DNA of 64,000 nucleotides from NCBI GenBank assembly GCA_022570795.1, contig JAKUDP010000008.1, positions 682,001-746,000 of the forward strand, given 5' to 3'. Each line of letters starts with the position of its first letter. The stretch's first letter is position 1. Both the position numbers and the translations under genes were made by a program. Shown one piece after another: positions 10,644 through 22,546 of this stretch. The notes beneath the pieces are model-generated. The model made no database searches and was not told the DNA's origin. It was given only the letters and a program-made list of their open reading frames with translations. Source of the DNA: Sphaerulina vaccinii (Eukaryota > Ascomycota > Dothideomycetes > Mycosphaerellales > Mycosphaerellaceae).

Positions 10644-12333
10644 CTAGTTGAGTACAATAGGTCCTTGGAATGTCTTACGTTGGAAGCAGAAATAGTATAC
10701 CAGACCACCGATCGTCCAGCCCCCAAGCACAAGAGACGAGTAGTTCATGTTCTGAGCTGTGACTGGCTGATAGCTTGGGAACATGCTGAAGACCATGGCT
10801 ACAGCTCCCCAGAGGAGAGCGATGGTGTTAATCGTGGATCCTGTCAAGATTAGTCGCTGTATCGAGCTGTGAAGGATGAACTACTTACCCCAGCGACCAA
10901 GCCTGAAATATCCTGGTCGATGTGCAGATCCAGTGCTTCGGCCATAGAACAGCATGAAAGCAATTGGCAGCACGTAGGACATGTACATGCCAACCACAGA
11001 CATAGACAACACAGCGTTGAACGCCGTAGTGTTGCCAATGTAGATCAACCCAAGCAGAAATTGGAGTGCTGTCAAGAGAACGCACATGCGGTCCGGCAGT
11101 CCGCTGGTCGGGTTCAGGTGCGAGGAGTAGGACGAGACTGGGAAGGACCTATCTCTTGCGAATGCCCATGTCGTGCGACTTGTCGAAGTGAGACCCCCAG
11201 AGTTCGCGGCGACAGCTACCAAGGCGTGGAATAGTGTGAGGAAGGTCGCACCAACGTGGCTTCCTGTCACGTTGAAGTAAAGTTGGACAAATGGATATCC
11301 TGTGGCCGATTCTAAGAGTGTTGGTAGGTCTCCGAGGCAATATAGCAACATGATCGTGAAGACGAATCCCAGTAGGCCGTTGACAACGATGGAGCCCATC
11401 ATGGCGATGGGTACGAACTTGGATGGCTGTGGCAGCTCTTCACTCAGGTGTGCGGCAGCATCGTAGCCAAGGAATGGGTAGACTGTCGACAGCAGCCCGA
11501 TAAGCCAGCTCACGCCATTGTTCTCCCAGCCGCTGGTGTTTGAGAACTCCGTGAAAACATATGATGCGGTGTGTTTATCTTTCGTCATCACCCCAAGAAT
11601 GATGATGATGATCATGAAGCCAACGACGTGCAGTACGCCTGCTCCAGTATTGGTGTGCGCCAAGATTCTTTGCCCATAGACATTGACCACAAGTGAGTAT
11701 GCTAGGATCAGCCAGTAGAACATGACGCCATGCCAGCGCTGTGGAGAGTATGTCGAGTCGTTCAATACCAGGAGCGCCTGGAAGAGAAGTCCTGCTGCAA
11801 GTGCGGCGGAAGCGGTGAGAGCAAGTTGTCCGCCAATGTTGATCCAGCCGGTGATCCACGATGCGAGTGGTCGGATCTTGGATGGGGCGAACATGGCTAC
11901 CCAGTGATATTGCCCACCGGCCTGCTCAGAGTCAGCTACCACAATAGCGGTTGATGTGTGAGTGAGTTGCTTACTGTGGGATACATTGATGCCATCTCAG
12001 CCATAGAGGCCGCGAGAGCCAAAGTTCCCAGGAACGAGATGATGCTGAGGTTGTTGTCAGCTTCACGTGGTCGATTCCAGTTGTCTCCGTAACTTACTAG
12101 TTGAAGAACAGGCACGTTGGCCCGCCATTGATGAGCGCAGCTGCCACGACAGTGGCCAGAGCCTCCCATGTTCCCATAAGACACACTAACAAGGCTCCCA
12201 AGGACCACACATTAAAGCCTTCTCGAAGCTCTTCTGTTTCGCCAGCCTTGATGATCGAATGGATCTGTTCCAGCGGTATGTCATTGTCCTTGATCATCGT
12301 GGCGTCCTTGGTTGCCGACTCTGCTGAGCTCAT
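10644..12333 (-). CDS. APC-family transporter (amino acid, GABA or choline type)
   Basis: Four exons, 12333-12098, 12044-11975, 11921-10889 and 10840-10644, encode 511 residues. Introns are 53, 53 and 48 nt with GTAAGT or GTAAGC donors and CAG acceptors. They join LFFN-YIISFLGT, MYPT-AGGQYHWVA and GRWG-STINTIA, all inside conserved membrane blocks. The protein has a hydrophilic N-terminus followed by about 12 membrane segments, with family motifs MGTWEALATV, AEMASMYPTAGGQYHW and YPFLGYDAAAHLSEE. This matches the fungal branch of plasma membrane permeases that includes GABA permease (Uga4) and choline transporter (Hnm1) relatives. Substrate is not predictable from what is visible. It is divergent in orientation from the copper amine oxidase, about 1 kb away. 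Confidence 0.9.
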
Positions 12334-13347
12334 CTTGTGAGAAACTGGGAGATATTATGTGAAACTCTGCGAGCGAAACGCTGGAGTTGCCAGCGGACCA
12401 CCCATTCGTTGTAGCCAGACCACATTGTGCATAAGTATCGAGCGGAACTCCTCCGCAGTGGCAGTAAGTCCGTTATGGATATATTTGCACAGACAAAATT
12501 CTCATCCTGATAGATAAGAACTCGTCCTATGCTCGAAATATCACAGCCTTATCAGGAGCTCGTACTAGAATGGTTAGAATCCAGCGAAGCCAAGGGGTAC
12601 CCGCTATGGCGAATGTTACTATGAGCGCATGCAAGCGTAGTGCTGAATGTAACCTAGCAGCGAGATGGCAGACGACTGACTTGACAGCTTGTTGGAGTAT
12701 TGGCCTTAGAATCACTGTCTGATCCCAATAAAATCAGCATAGGCTGTGCCGAAAGAAGTTCACCAGGCAGACTGTGTAGCGAAGACCCGGAGAGGAATTG
12801 CGTTCGCACCGTGCTGCCGGCGAGGGCAGGCGTGTGCTGTAGGCAGCTTCCAAGGGCATGTTGTTCAATCAATGTCGCTGAGGCTTGCTTGTCATCGACA
12901 TTCGGATCTCGTTCTGGTATTTGAATACGATTGATGGTTTGGCAATACGATTGTCGCGTTGAGAAGGACTCTAGGAAAGATTCCGAAATATGCAAAGAGG
13001 TGGAGTGCTCTCGGCCGCGCGTGGTCGAAGCCAGGTTTCATCGCATTGTCGTAGTACATGTTGTCCTGACGGCGAACATTCACTCACTCTTTTCGGACCG
13101 TTTCACTTGTCAGGATCAGGCAGGCACAGCCGATCAATCGCAACGCCTTGCATTTGGTGGAGGTTCCTCTCATCGACGACAACAGATCATCGTATACCAT
13201 GTCCTAGACCAGCATCGTACATCGGTTGTGGCAGCACGACGAAGTAGGTACTTCCGCCAGTAAGTACGTTATCCTATTTGTACTTCAGCTCCTCACACAC
13301 TCTTGCCTTCTCTCTCACAAACTACTCCTTCTATACCACCTTTCACC
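12334..13347. promoter_or_regulatory. Intergenic between APC transporter and copper amine oxidase
   Basis: About 1 kb between two divergent start codons. Short open frames on both strands (12654-13263) show no family likeness and mutually overlap. The last 100 bp are pyrimidine-rich and end in CACC before ATG 13348, a good fungal start context. Presumably it carries both promoters. Confidence 0.45.
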
Positions 13348-15452
13348 ATGGCTCCTCATCCACTACAGCAGCTCTCATTCGCAGAGTCACAACGAGCCAA
13401 GAAGATACTACTCGCATATCACAACAAGAATGAAGCCATCATCGTTCGGGAGATCTTTCTCCACGAGCCCAAGAAGGCCGAACTACAGAAGTATCTAGAA
13501 CTAGAACACTCCGGATCCATCACATCACAGTCGCCGAGACCAGCACGGGAGGCTTTCATCCAGTACGATGTCTTGGGATCTGACCAGATGCCATACTTTC
13601 ACGAGAGTGTTGTTGATCTCGATGCGCAAACACGAACTCAGCATGAGGTGATTGGAAAGGACCAGCACGCGCCGTTGAAGCTGTGCGTATGGTCAAGGCA
13701 CGAGGCAAGTTCAAAATTCACTAACGAGTGTACGCTAGCTCCGAATTCGACGTCTTGGTCGATGCCGTGAAAGCCTCCAAAGAATTCCAAGATGTGCTAG
13801 CTGAGTTCGAATTGCCAGAAGGGTTTGAAGTCGTCGTGGAGCCATGGCCATATGGAGGACCAGACCACGATGAAGACAACAAACGCTACTTTCAAGGACT
13901 CGTCTTCGCTCAGGATACAAGAAACAGCAATCCTGACAGCAACTTCTATGCTTTCCCACTACCACTGATTCCAGTGATGGATGCCGAGACCAAGGAAGTC
14001 ATCCGCATTGACAGATTGGCGACTGGCGGCAAGGACGATGGTCTGAGTGGCAAGACACACAGCAAGAAGATCTTGGATCACTGCACAACGGCTGAGTACG
14101 TCCCCGAGCTCCTCCCGAACGGAGTACGTACGGACGTCAAGCCGTTGAATGTGCAACAGCCAGATGGACCTTCCTTCACAGTCACAGACGAGTCTCTGGT
14201 CGAATGGCAGAAGTGGAGGTTCCGAGTGACCTTCAACCCTCGCGAGGGTGCTGTCATCCATGACGTCTGGTATGATGGCCGCAGCATGTTCTATCGGTTG
14301 GCTGTCTCTGAGATGACAGTACCGTACGCTGATGCCCGAGCACCTTTCCAACGCAAGCAAGCTTTTGACTTCGGAGACGGTGGAGCTGGCAACTGTGCCA
14401 ACAACCTCTCTCTCGGCTGTGACTGCCTCGGAGTGATCAAGTACTTTGATGGCGTGCTCGTCTCCGGCGACAGCGAGGTGACTGCCGCACCTAATGTCAT
14501 ATGTCTACACGAGCAGGACAACGGCATCGGATGGAAGCACACCAACTGGAGGACCGGACGTGCAGTTGTCACACGTCGAAGAGAACTTGTCGTCCAGTTC
14601 ATCATCACGCTCGCCAACTACGAGTACATTTTCGCCTACAAATTCGACCAATCCGGCGGTATCGACATCGAAACGCGAGCCACAGGAATCGTAAGCTGCG
14701 TAAACATCGACCCAGGCAAAACTTCCGACTACGGAAACGTGGTCTCACCTGGAGTCCTAGCTCAGAACCATCAACACATCTTCGCAGTACGCATCGACCC
14801 AGCCATCGACGGCCACAACAACACCGTCGTACAAGAAGAGTCTCTTCCTGTACCAATGAACCCAAAGACGAATCCACGAGGAAACTTCTACCAAATCGTC
14901 AAGACACCTTTCACAGAATCCAGCTTCGCCGATGCAGAACCACGAAACAACCGTGTCTTCAAGATCGTCAACGAATCCAAGAAGAATCGCATCTCAGGCA
15001 AACCAGTCGGTTTCAAACTCGTACCTCCAGCAACACAACTCCTACTCGCAGACCCAAAAAGCGTACAAGCACAACGTGCCACTTTCGCCACGCATCACTT
15101 ATGGGTGACGAAATATAAAGATCACGAATACTACGCTGGTGGTCGCTACACTTTACAATCAAGAAAGGAAGTCGGCGGAGTTGCAGACGCTGTTGCGAGA
15201 AAAGAGAACGTACAAGACGAAGATGTCGTGGTACGGTCTGTGTTCGGACTGACGCATAATCCTCGAGTGGAAGATTGGCCTGTCATGCCGGTTGAGATTC
15301 ATTCGATTGAGCTGAGACCTAGCGACTTCTTTGAAGCAAATCCAAGTATTGATGTTCCTAGTAATAAGAACATTGAGAGCAAGCTTGTCGTGACCACGAA
15401 TGGGCATGCGGCGGTCACGAATGGGAATGGGGAGTGCTGTAGCAAGAACTAG
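13348..15452 (+). CDS. Copper amine oxidase (primary amine oxidase)
   Basis: Two exons, 13348-13682 and 13739-15452, encode 682 residues. The 56-nt intron (GTGCGT...CTAAC...GCTAG) joins HAPLKL to SEFDVLV. The enzyme oxidises primary amines to aldehydes, giving ammonia and hydrogen peroxide. Catalytic marks are present: the Tyr that becomes topaquinone in TLANYEYIF (Tyr406), the HxH copper pair in QNHQHIFAVR, the third copper His in LTHNPRVEDWPVMP, and the region of the catalytic Asp and following block (FDFGDGGAGNC, LSLGCDCLG). The two small N-terminal domains precede the large beta-sandwich, and length is typical. There is no signal peptide and the tail ECCSKN is not a standard PTS1, so a cytosolic or unusual peroxisomal location is possible. 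Its stop lies 1 bp from the stop of the next, convergent gene. Confidence 0.96.
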
Positions 15453-15453
15453 C

Positions 15454-15999
15454 TCAGTCGTCCACTTCGTCCTCCCACTTCATGCTGTCGCCCATAGCCT
15501 CAAGATTCTCCTGCTTCACTAGTGAGCCCTCTGGATCGAACTGCTCATCCTCGCCCTTCAGCTCCGCCACTATCATCTCAACATTTTCCTTGGTCTTCTC
15601 GGACAGACTCGCATACATCTCCCCATTGACTTCTCTGACACCGCGCTTGACTCGCGAGCATCTCTGTTCGACTTCTCTTGGACTTGCGAATACAACTGAA
15701 ACGGATTCTTACCAGACAGGCCTCCTGTCGCGTAGGCCTTCATGCTAAAACAAGGAGTTAGCAAATGCTCTACCGACACATTCATACAATCCATACCCCT
15801 TGTCCTCCAGACCAGCATCCTTCGTCTCCTCGAGGAACATGCTTGTGGCTCTCATGCCAAAGAGGCAATGAGAGGCCATAGGAGCTGTGGCGGACCACTC
15901 GCGAATGTATTTCTCTAGCATCGCGGTATACTTTAGAGCAATGCTCTGCATGTTCGCGTAATCGCGGGCTTGCTGGTCCAATTCGGCGAGATTTGCCAT
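15454..15999 (-). CDS. Small fungal protein of unknown function, frame broken in exon 2
   Basis: Exon 1 is 15999-15797 (MANLAELDQQARDYANM...). A 52-nt intron, 15745-15796, starts GTATGG and ends TTTTAG with GCTAAC inside; it joins DAGLEDKG to MKAYATGGLSGKNPF. The frame then reads on through QVQEKSNRDARES and ends badly. A different frame, from about 15650 down to TGA 15454-15456, reads convincing coding sequence (VREVNGEMYASLSEKTKEN, SMKWEDEVDD). I find no intron with a branch site that links the two; a one-base loss or two-base gain near 15650-15665 would. Exon 1 contains a conserved-looking block (APMASHCLFGMRATS). The family is not recognised. An error in the sequence and a true frameshift are both possible. 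Confidence 0.6.
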
Positions 16000-16530
16000 A
16001 GTCGCTATGGAGGAAGCGGAGTGGGAGAGTGTTATATTTGTACTATCGAAAGGTATCAGCTTATCATCTGCAAGGAATTCATTATTATAAGGGAGTTATA
16101 CTTATTTCTGGTAGTATAGTAGCAAAGTGTGTGTTTAGCGGAAGCTTTCAAGCATGAAGAAGTGTGCGTAAACAAGAAGTAGATATGCAATTATAAAGAT
16201 ACTTATGAGGCAACGGTTGCTTAGCAACGTGATAGATCAGAGCAAACATATGTAGGTATGTTCGAGAGGCTTGTCGTTCCTGAGAAACTGTGGCAACGAG
16301 CGTCCATTATGTTCAAGCGCAAGCTCACTTTGTGCTGACTGGCTCCTTTCAAAAGCACTACTTAGTTTACATACAGAAAGCGTACAATAGTACTTGCTGA
16401 GTCAAGCTATTGACTTGCTCATCTTTGCCAGACCCGCTGAACCAATCATCAACCGTCACCTCAGCCATTTGTACAAAAGTTCCAGAGTGGAGATCTACCT
16501 CTATCGCACACGCGCAAGGATCACGTTCGT
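16000..16530. other. Intergenic, upstream of small gene, downstream of JHD1
   Basis: About 530 bp, AT-rich between 16020 and 16200. No gene is seen. It should include the promoter of the small gene at 15454-15999 and the 3' end of the JHD1 transcript. The one recognisable site is the X-box-like palindrome at 16216-16228. Confidence 0.45.
16216..16228. promoter_or_regulatory. X-box-like palindrome (RFX/Crt1-type site)
   Basis: GTTGCTTAGCAAC is a palindrome with two 5-bp arms around TTA. It matches the shape of binding sites for RFX-family factors (GTTGC...GCAAC), whose yeast member Crt1 represses DNA-damage genes. It lies about 220 bp upstream of the ATG of the minus-strand small gene. Function is inferred only from the motif. 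Confidence 0.3.
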
Positions 16531-19500
16531 TTACCTGCCCACCACACTTGTTCGTCGCCGGAGACCATTGTTCTCTGCCTGCAGGACTCTAGCAAGCTCA
16601 GCATCGTCATTGAACGCATCTGCGAATGCTGACCCAGTCTTGACTCGCTTCGGACTCATCTGATCAATCGCGCTGGAGATGGAGTCTCGCTTGCGTTTGA
16701 CTGGGGACTGCGCAATAGGCTGGCGACGAGTCTGCTCTGGAGAGGCAGAGAATTGGACAGGTGGTCGATAGAGTGGCAGATCGCTCTTCTGGAGAGTTGG
16801 CGACGTCTGCGCAGTTGGTGTTGCGGGTCGCTCGTTCGAAGAGTTCTCCACAGACGGCTGGGCAGTGTGTTCGTCAACGGTTGCACTCTGCGCAGGCTTG
16901 CTGTCCGATGGCTCGTTCTCCGGCAGTGAAATTGCTGAATCAACACTCTCATCTGGTTTGGTGGGATCCGTTGCTACACCAATGTCGCTCGGATCGTAAA
17001 CGTGAACATGTTCTTCATTCGGTTCGTGTCGATAGTCGGCGTTCATATCAAGCACTTCATTTGCGATCTGCTCCAGCGACGGAAGAGTGTACATCGACGG
17101 CCTTTCGGGCGCAGGATATGGGTAGCTATTGTTCCCGTAATGAATTGCATCATTGGCTTCAGGCTCCGGGTATGCGAAAAGGTGGGGATCGACATGATGT
17201 TGCTGTTCATGCGATGAATATGAATTCTGCGATGGCGATTGACCTTCTGCTGGGGAGGCGCTGTGTGAGTGCGATGGATAGTTGGTCCCGGTCTCGACAG
17301 GCTGGTGGAATTGAGGCTGTGGTGAAGGTTCGCGCATCATCTCTGGGCCTCGTTCTTGCTGGAAGGCGTGTGCAAGGGGTACAGAGTTGCTTGGGCTGCT
17401 TGACTTTGACTTCTTCTTGACTTGTGTGGGTGTGTTGTCGCCATCGACTGACTGCTTCTTAGTGGCAACTGACCCTCGAGGTACTGGTGTTTCAGCAGCC
17501 TTGACCGGATCGACATTGCCATTCTCATCATGAATACAACGTCGCTGGACATCTTGTCAGTCAATGACCACAATTGACGATGCTCGATATTACCTTTGAC
17601 TTTCTGCATTCGATGCAGGCTTTCGTCCTCCCGCGCTTTCCAGAATCGCCGAATATGGGAACGCCATTCATCGTCATCGGAATGTTGGCGTTGATATATG
17701 CATTGGTGCCAGGAAGCGGTCCTAGACCATTGATACCATTCGCATTCGTGCCATTTGATGCATCTGTTGCAAAATGATGGTTAGTCTTGGGTGGCGTGGC
17801 AGTGATGGTGTCATGGACTTCCTGACCAGAATAACCATTCATCGAGTTTTGCGATCCATTTTGGTTTGAAAAGCCATTGATGTGTTCGGGTGATAATTGC
17901 ATGACCAATTCCTTGTGTTTGCATCGTATTCTGCGCTTTCGACAAATATCGCATGCGACCCGCTTTGGGCCAAGTACTGAAGTTTTCGGCGTGCTGAGAT
18001 ATTGGCCGGGCATCGCGTTCATCATCAAAGCCATCGGCGCCGCCATCTGTGGCGCCTGAACGGCCATATCTTGATGCGTATCCGCGATATTCGGGTGCTG
18101 GGTTGATGGTAGTGATGATGGAGCAAAACTTGTCGCGCGATCAGGAGTTGCGGTTGCCACGCTAGCTCCCGCTGGTGTCGAAATACTAGTGGCGGTTGTG
18201 GCTTTTTTTACCCTTGCACTTTGTCGATCCGGCGCGATTCTCCACGCTGCAATCGCTTCCTTGCGCTCCATCTCTTTCAATGCTCGTGAAGATAACTTCT
18301 TTGGTGGTCCTTCTTCTTTACTGTTTGGCAGCACAGCATCCGGATGCGCCCAGGCGGGAGGGTCCTCGTTTCCACGCTTCCATGCGACCCACAAGGCGAA
18401 TCTCTTGGCGACCTCGAGCGGCTCGCCATGCCCTTTTGGGATGGAAGCATTGACGCGCTTCATTCTGTCTTGCGTGATGCCTTCGACACGTCCCATTACC
18501 ATCATCACAGTATTGAATATGAATGTGACCAGTTCGGGCAGGCCTTCAATCTCAGACTGGCTGTAATAGCGCACGTTCTTGGCTCCGGGACGTCCATCAT
18601 TCATAGCACCATCACCATCAAAGTCAGCCCAGATTGGCGTCTGTCGATCATATCGTCGTCCCTCCTGAAACGCTTGTGCGACTGTTCCAGGCATAGGGTC
18701 GTCTCTCATATATTTGATGGCAGTGTACCACATAATTCTCTGGAAGAATGGATATCGAAACTTCATCGGGGTCTCGTTGGCCTTTTCGATGTCGGCAACT
18801 CGGAATTGGTTCTTGAACGACATTCGAGTGAGAAAGTTGCCACCAATTACCAGACTGGTTGCAGGCGTCCATACTGCATGTATCCACCCGGAAGGAATGA
18901 GCATAGTATCTCCTTCGTGGAGATCTACTCGATAGCACTCTCCAGTGATGTTGGGCAAGAATGTATAGTTCTGTTGCGGGCTGTCGTTCCACTCCTCGTA
19001 CGCCTTCAAGTGCTTTGCCTTGGGTGGTATGAAAAGAAACGTCTTCTTGCCTTTTAGGATATGATAGTACACGCTGCTGCCGCCGAAGTCGATGTGGAAG
19101 TCAGTGTAGCTGTCTGCCACGGACATGAGGCAGTAGAACTGCACTTTGGGCCACTTGCCCTTGTCCTTCTCCTCCTGTGGCCAAACCTCATCCTGTAAAT
19201 CGATATCACGGACAACCTTGGGTCGACGGAGGAGGCGTCCAAGTCTAGTCTGTGACACTTCCAGCGAGATGACATTCCGGATTGGCTTGTCATCACCAGT
19301 CTCTTCGTAGTAGTCGGCCCACCTGTTAAGCGTCCACTTGGCTCCGGAGTTCTGCGTCTTCACATCTATCACATCGATTGGTGTGTCCGGGCCTGCCAGA
19401 TTGCAGACCTGACGCACAGTGAGGTCCTCGGGCATGACCATGTCCAGCTTGTCCTGTCCATCATCAGGCATTGCATCGTACTCGTACTCCTCTGTCGCCA

Positions 19501-21331
19501 TATCTGCCGTATTATGATCTGTACCGATATGGGTGAAGCCGTCTCGTTCTTTCTGCTGTTCCCTTTTGTGCAGCCATGGTCGAGGATTCCATTCCGCAGG
19601 TATACATATTGGCTCGGTGAATGCGCCGCTCCTCTCCATAAACTCTCGAGTGACCAGTTCCGGTCGTATACGTGGGAAGCTCTCCGGATCAAATTGAAAG
19701 GTGCCATCCTTGATAGGCTGTATATAATGATGTTCCATGCTCTCTTCACTAGTCTTCAGAACACCTCGCTGAAGCTCGGCGTAGTCTACCGAAGCGTGCG
19801 CTCTGGAGCTCTTACGGACATATGTAGTCTTTCCATGAGTAGGCTCGCAAGGCTTGCAGAAGTACTTGTCGACGTCGCGAACCTCGGAAGCCTTAGTGAA
19901 GCCAGCGCAATCCACGTGGAACCATCCCTTGCAGCCGTTGCAGCATATCCACTCATCCAGCTCTGGGTTGGCTTTCACCGTCAATCGAGCAGTCTTACAG
20001 CCAGCGCAAACAGGGTCTGCCGTGACCTCCTTGTCCTTCTTCGATGGTTTAGGCTCCTTGGAACGTGGAACAGGACGAACAAACATGGGAACCTCCGCTG
20101 GAACAGACAGTCCTCGCTGCAATCGCTCGCCGTCTGGTTGCTGCTTCGCGACCCCTCCGAAGCTCTTTCTACGATTTGCATCGGGTTTCAACGTCGACCA
20201 ATCCGCTGCCAGTCCACCAGACTTGCCTGCTTTCGACACGTCCGGAGTCTTCTTCGCCCGTTTCGTAGCTGCCTTCTCAGTCATACTCTTCCGCGTGCCT
20301 CCCACTTTCGCTTTGCCCTTCGTTCCAGTCTTCTTCGACTTGACCGTAGCCTCTGAGGTCTCGCTCATGGTTACATCAGTACTGACTGCCCGGGAAGCAT
20401 TCGAGTCAAGCGGTGTGTGCGCAATCGGCGGTGCATCTGGCATCTCAACATCGACCTGGGAGTGCTGCTGAAAGTATCGTGGGGCATCTTGAGGTGGGCC
20501 ATACCCTGTTACCATGGGTGGACTACCAGAGGACACAGCAACAGACTGCTTAGGCGAAGGCAATGTCGGTCGAGGTGCACTCTGGGTTTGTGGGTTGAAG
20601 GGCGGCAACAGGGAGGCATTTGTAGCGAGGTCAATCGGCCGACTGTGCTGAGAATCTTGTGGAAAGCTATTCGCATGAGGTCTTAGTCCAGCAGCAGCCT
20701 GCTCTGTCGCAATCGATTGTGACGCAGGCCTGGCCTGTTGAGTGGGCCAGCCACCTGTTCGGAAGTTCAGTAGAAGCGCTGCTTCTTCCACTCGACTGTC
20801 GTACGCATCTCCAGCATGCGATTGTGACTGCGACTGCTGTGGGGCATATGCATTGCCTTGCTGATAGCTCGTAGCTGGTCTCGAGGCATACTGGCCGATG
20901 TGTGGTGCCGGAAAGACTTCCGAGCGCGCGCGTTTGTGCGGAGGCTCATTCACGCCGTTCCTCGGACGTGGCAAAGGAGGGTATCTGAAGCCATTCCATA
21001 CAGGACTAGGCTGCGTGTTGTGCTGTGGACTGAGAGCAAGTGCTGCCTCTGCTAGTGTGTCAATCGTAGAGGGTGTTCTGTGGTGTCCACTCCTATAGCT
21101 GCTACTGCGCTGTCTCTGTTGCGGTGTAGAATCGTACTGCGCTTCCGGGCGCACCTCGTAGTCCACATGGTTGTTGAGTGCTGGGTAGTTATAGCTCGGC
21201 TCGAGCGGTGTAGGCTTCTTGGGCGAGAGTGGCTCGATATAGCGTGATGGTGGTGAAGGAGAGCGACCTGGGTAAGCATCCAGTGCTCCAGGACGCTTGA
21301 ACAGCGGATTGTAAGAACGTTGTGTCTGCAT
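16531..21331 (-). CDS. JHD1: JmjC histone demethylase JHD1 with PHD finger
   Basis: Two exons, 21331-17594 and 17544-16531, encode 1583 residues. The 49-nt intron (GTAATA...TCCAG) joins CIECRKSK to RRCIHDENG. In yeast and animals the family (Jhd1/KDM2) removes methyl groups from histone H3 lysine 36 using Fe(II) and 2-oxoglutarate. Order: a long disordered N-terminus (about 1-440); a PHD finger (about 447-500; CAGCKT, CNGCKGWFHVDC, YFCKPC); the JmjC domain (about 650-880) with the iron pair in DFHIDFGGSS and the distal His in PSGWIHAVW, plus KGKKTFLFIPP; then two short Cys-rich motifs, CDICRKRRIRCKHKE and CIECRKSKRRCIHDE, and a second disordered tail. The two CxxCRK motifs are usual in fungal JHD1 proteins. 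It is divergent from SF3B6. Confidence 0.95.
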
Positions 21332-21947
21332 CGTCGCCGCGGGAGTCTCTCTCGAGCTGCGGTCAAGGTCGGAGGAGACGTCCAGCGCCTAGGAGCACAT
21401 TCGCGACTACAATGCTGGATCGACTGTGCAAGTATGTGAAGCTCGGTTCTATGCGCTTCTGAATCGTTTGGATCGTTCGTCAATCGTGGTAGTTGCGTGT
21501 GTCGGCGTGGTGTGAGTCGAGCGAGGGAGAGCGAGTATGAGAGAGGAGTGTGTAACGGTAGGCGGGGTGCTCGGGGTTGAACTATGCGTGAGTCGACAAT
21601 GGGCGGTCTAAGGCATTGTCGAGCTTCGATAGGCAAGAGCTACTCACTCAATGGCGACACAATGGTCAAGGGTCTTTCTATTGTCTAGCGGTACGTGGTC
21701 TGTAAGTATCTAGTACGCGTATAGTAGAGGTTCCTGTCCATCGCGTCCATTCCAGGCACAGGGAGGAAGGTGGTCGCTTATCTGTGAGTGGATGCCTGAG
21801 AATCGCGGTTCTACCCGTTGATTCTCGACCTGCACCTCGAATACTCCACGACCACTCTTTGCACCACCTCGTTCTCCTACACTTCGCGCCCTTCACTTCT
21901 CCCACCGACACACGACCGACAGTCATCCCAGACTACTCAGCCAAGAT
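21332..21947. promoter_or_regulatory. Divergent intergenic region, JHD1 / SF3B6
   Basis: 616 bp between two start codons pointing apart. The stretch 21340-21600 is rich in GAG/CTC runs and probably holds the JHD1 5' UTR. No gene is supported; the open frames there read low-complexity Arg/Ser/His. Confidence 0.5.
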
Positions 21948-22490
21948 ATGAGTAGAAGTTCGAAGCTCGCGCCTGAAGTGAATCGGTATGGAATGCTCCG
22001 CGACCACCGGCACAACCTCCATCAACATACTAATGGCTCTCAGCGCACTCTTCGTCAAGAACCTCAGCTACAACGTCTCCACCGAGGAGTTGTTCGACCT
22101 CTTTGGCAAATTTGGGCCTATTCGGTACGCCACCTCGATCTCTCCATGCGAACCACGCGGTGGCGCGAATGCTTGCGAAACGCCCACGTGCTAACATACC
22201 ATCTACAGCCAAATTCGCCAGGGCATCGCTACTAACACCAAGGGCACCGCTTTCGTCGTCTACGAAGATGTCATGGATGCCAAGGGAGCCTGCGACAAAT
22301 TGAACGGTTTCAACTTCCAGAACCGTTACCTGGTCGTGCTGTATCATCAGCCCGAGAAGAGTAGGATACGCTTCAGCATACACAACAGGCACATATACTG
22401 ACCACTCTCGCAGTGGCCAAGAGCCAAGCAGATCTCGCCGAGCGACAGGAGAACCTAGAAAAGCTCAAACAGCAGCACGGTATTTCTTAG
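21948..22490 (+). CDS. SF3B6: Splicing factor SF3B6 (p14), branch-site protein
   Basis: Four exons, 21948-21985, 22044-22124, 22209-22360 and 22414-22490, encode 115 residues. Introns are 58, 84 and 53 nt; branch sites TACTAATG and GCTAACAT are clear in the first two and CTGAC in the third. The protein reads KLAPEVNR-ALFVKNLSYNV, then GPIR-QIRQGIATNTKGTAFV, YEDVMDAKGACDKLNG and NRYLVVLYHQPEK-MAK, in line with human p14. It is a single RRM protein of the U2 snRNP SF3b complex that sits at the branch adenosine and binds SF3B1. ATG 21948 is chosen because it supplies the conserved N-terminal LAPEVNR across the first intron. Behind its TAG lies an open frame that could be spliced in. Confidence 0.96.
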
Positions 22491-22546
22491 AGGTGGTATG
22501 TACCATTTCAGTGAAGACCTTCGGCTTGTCGGCTAACACTGTACAG

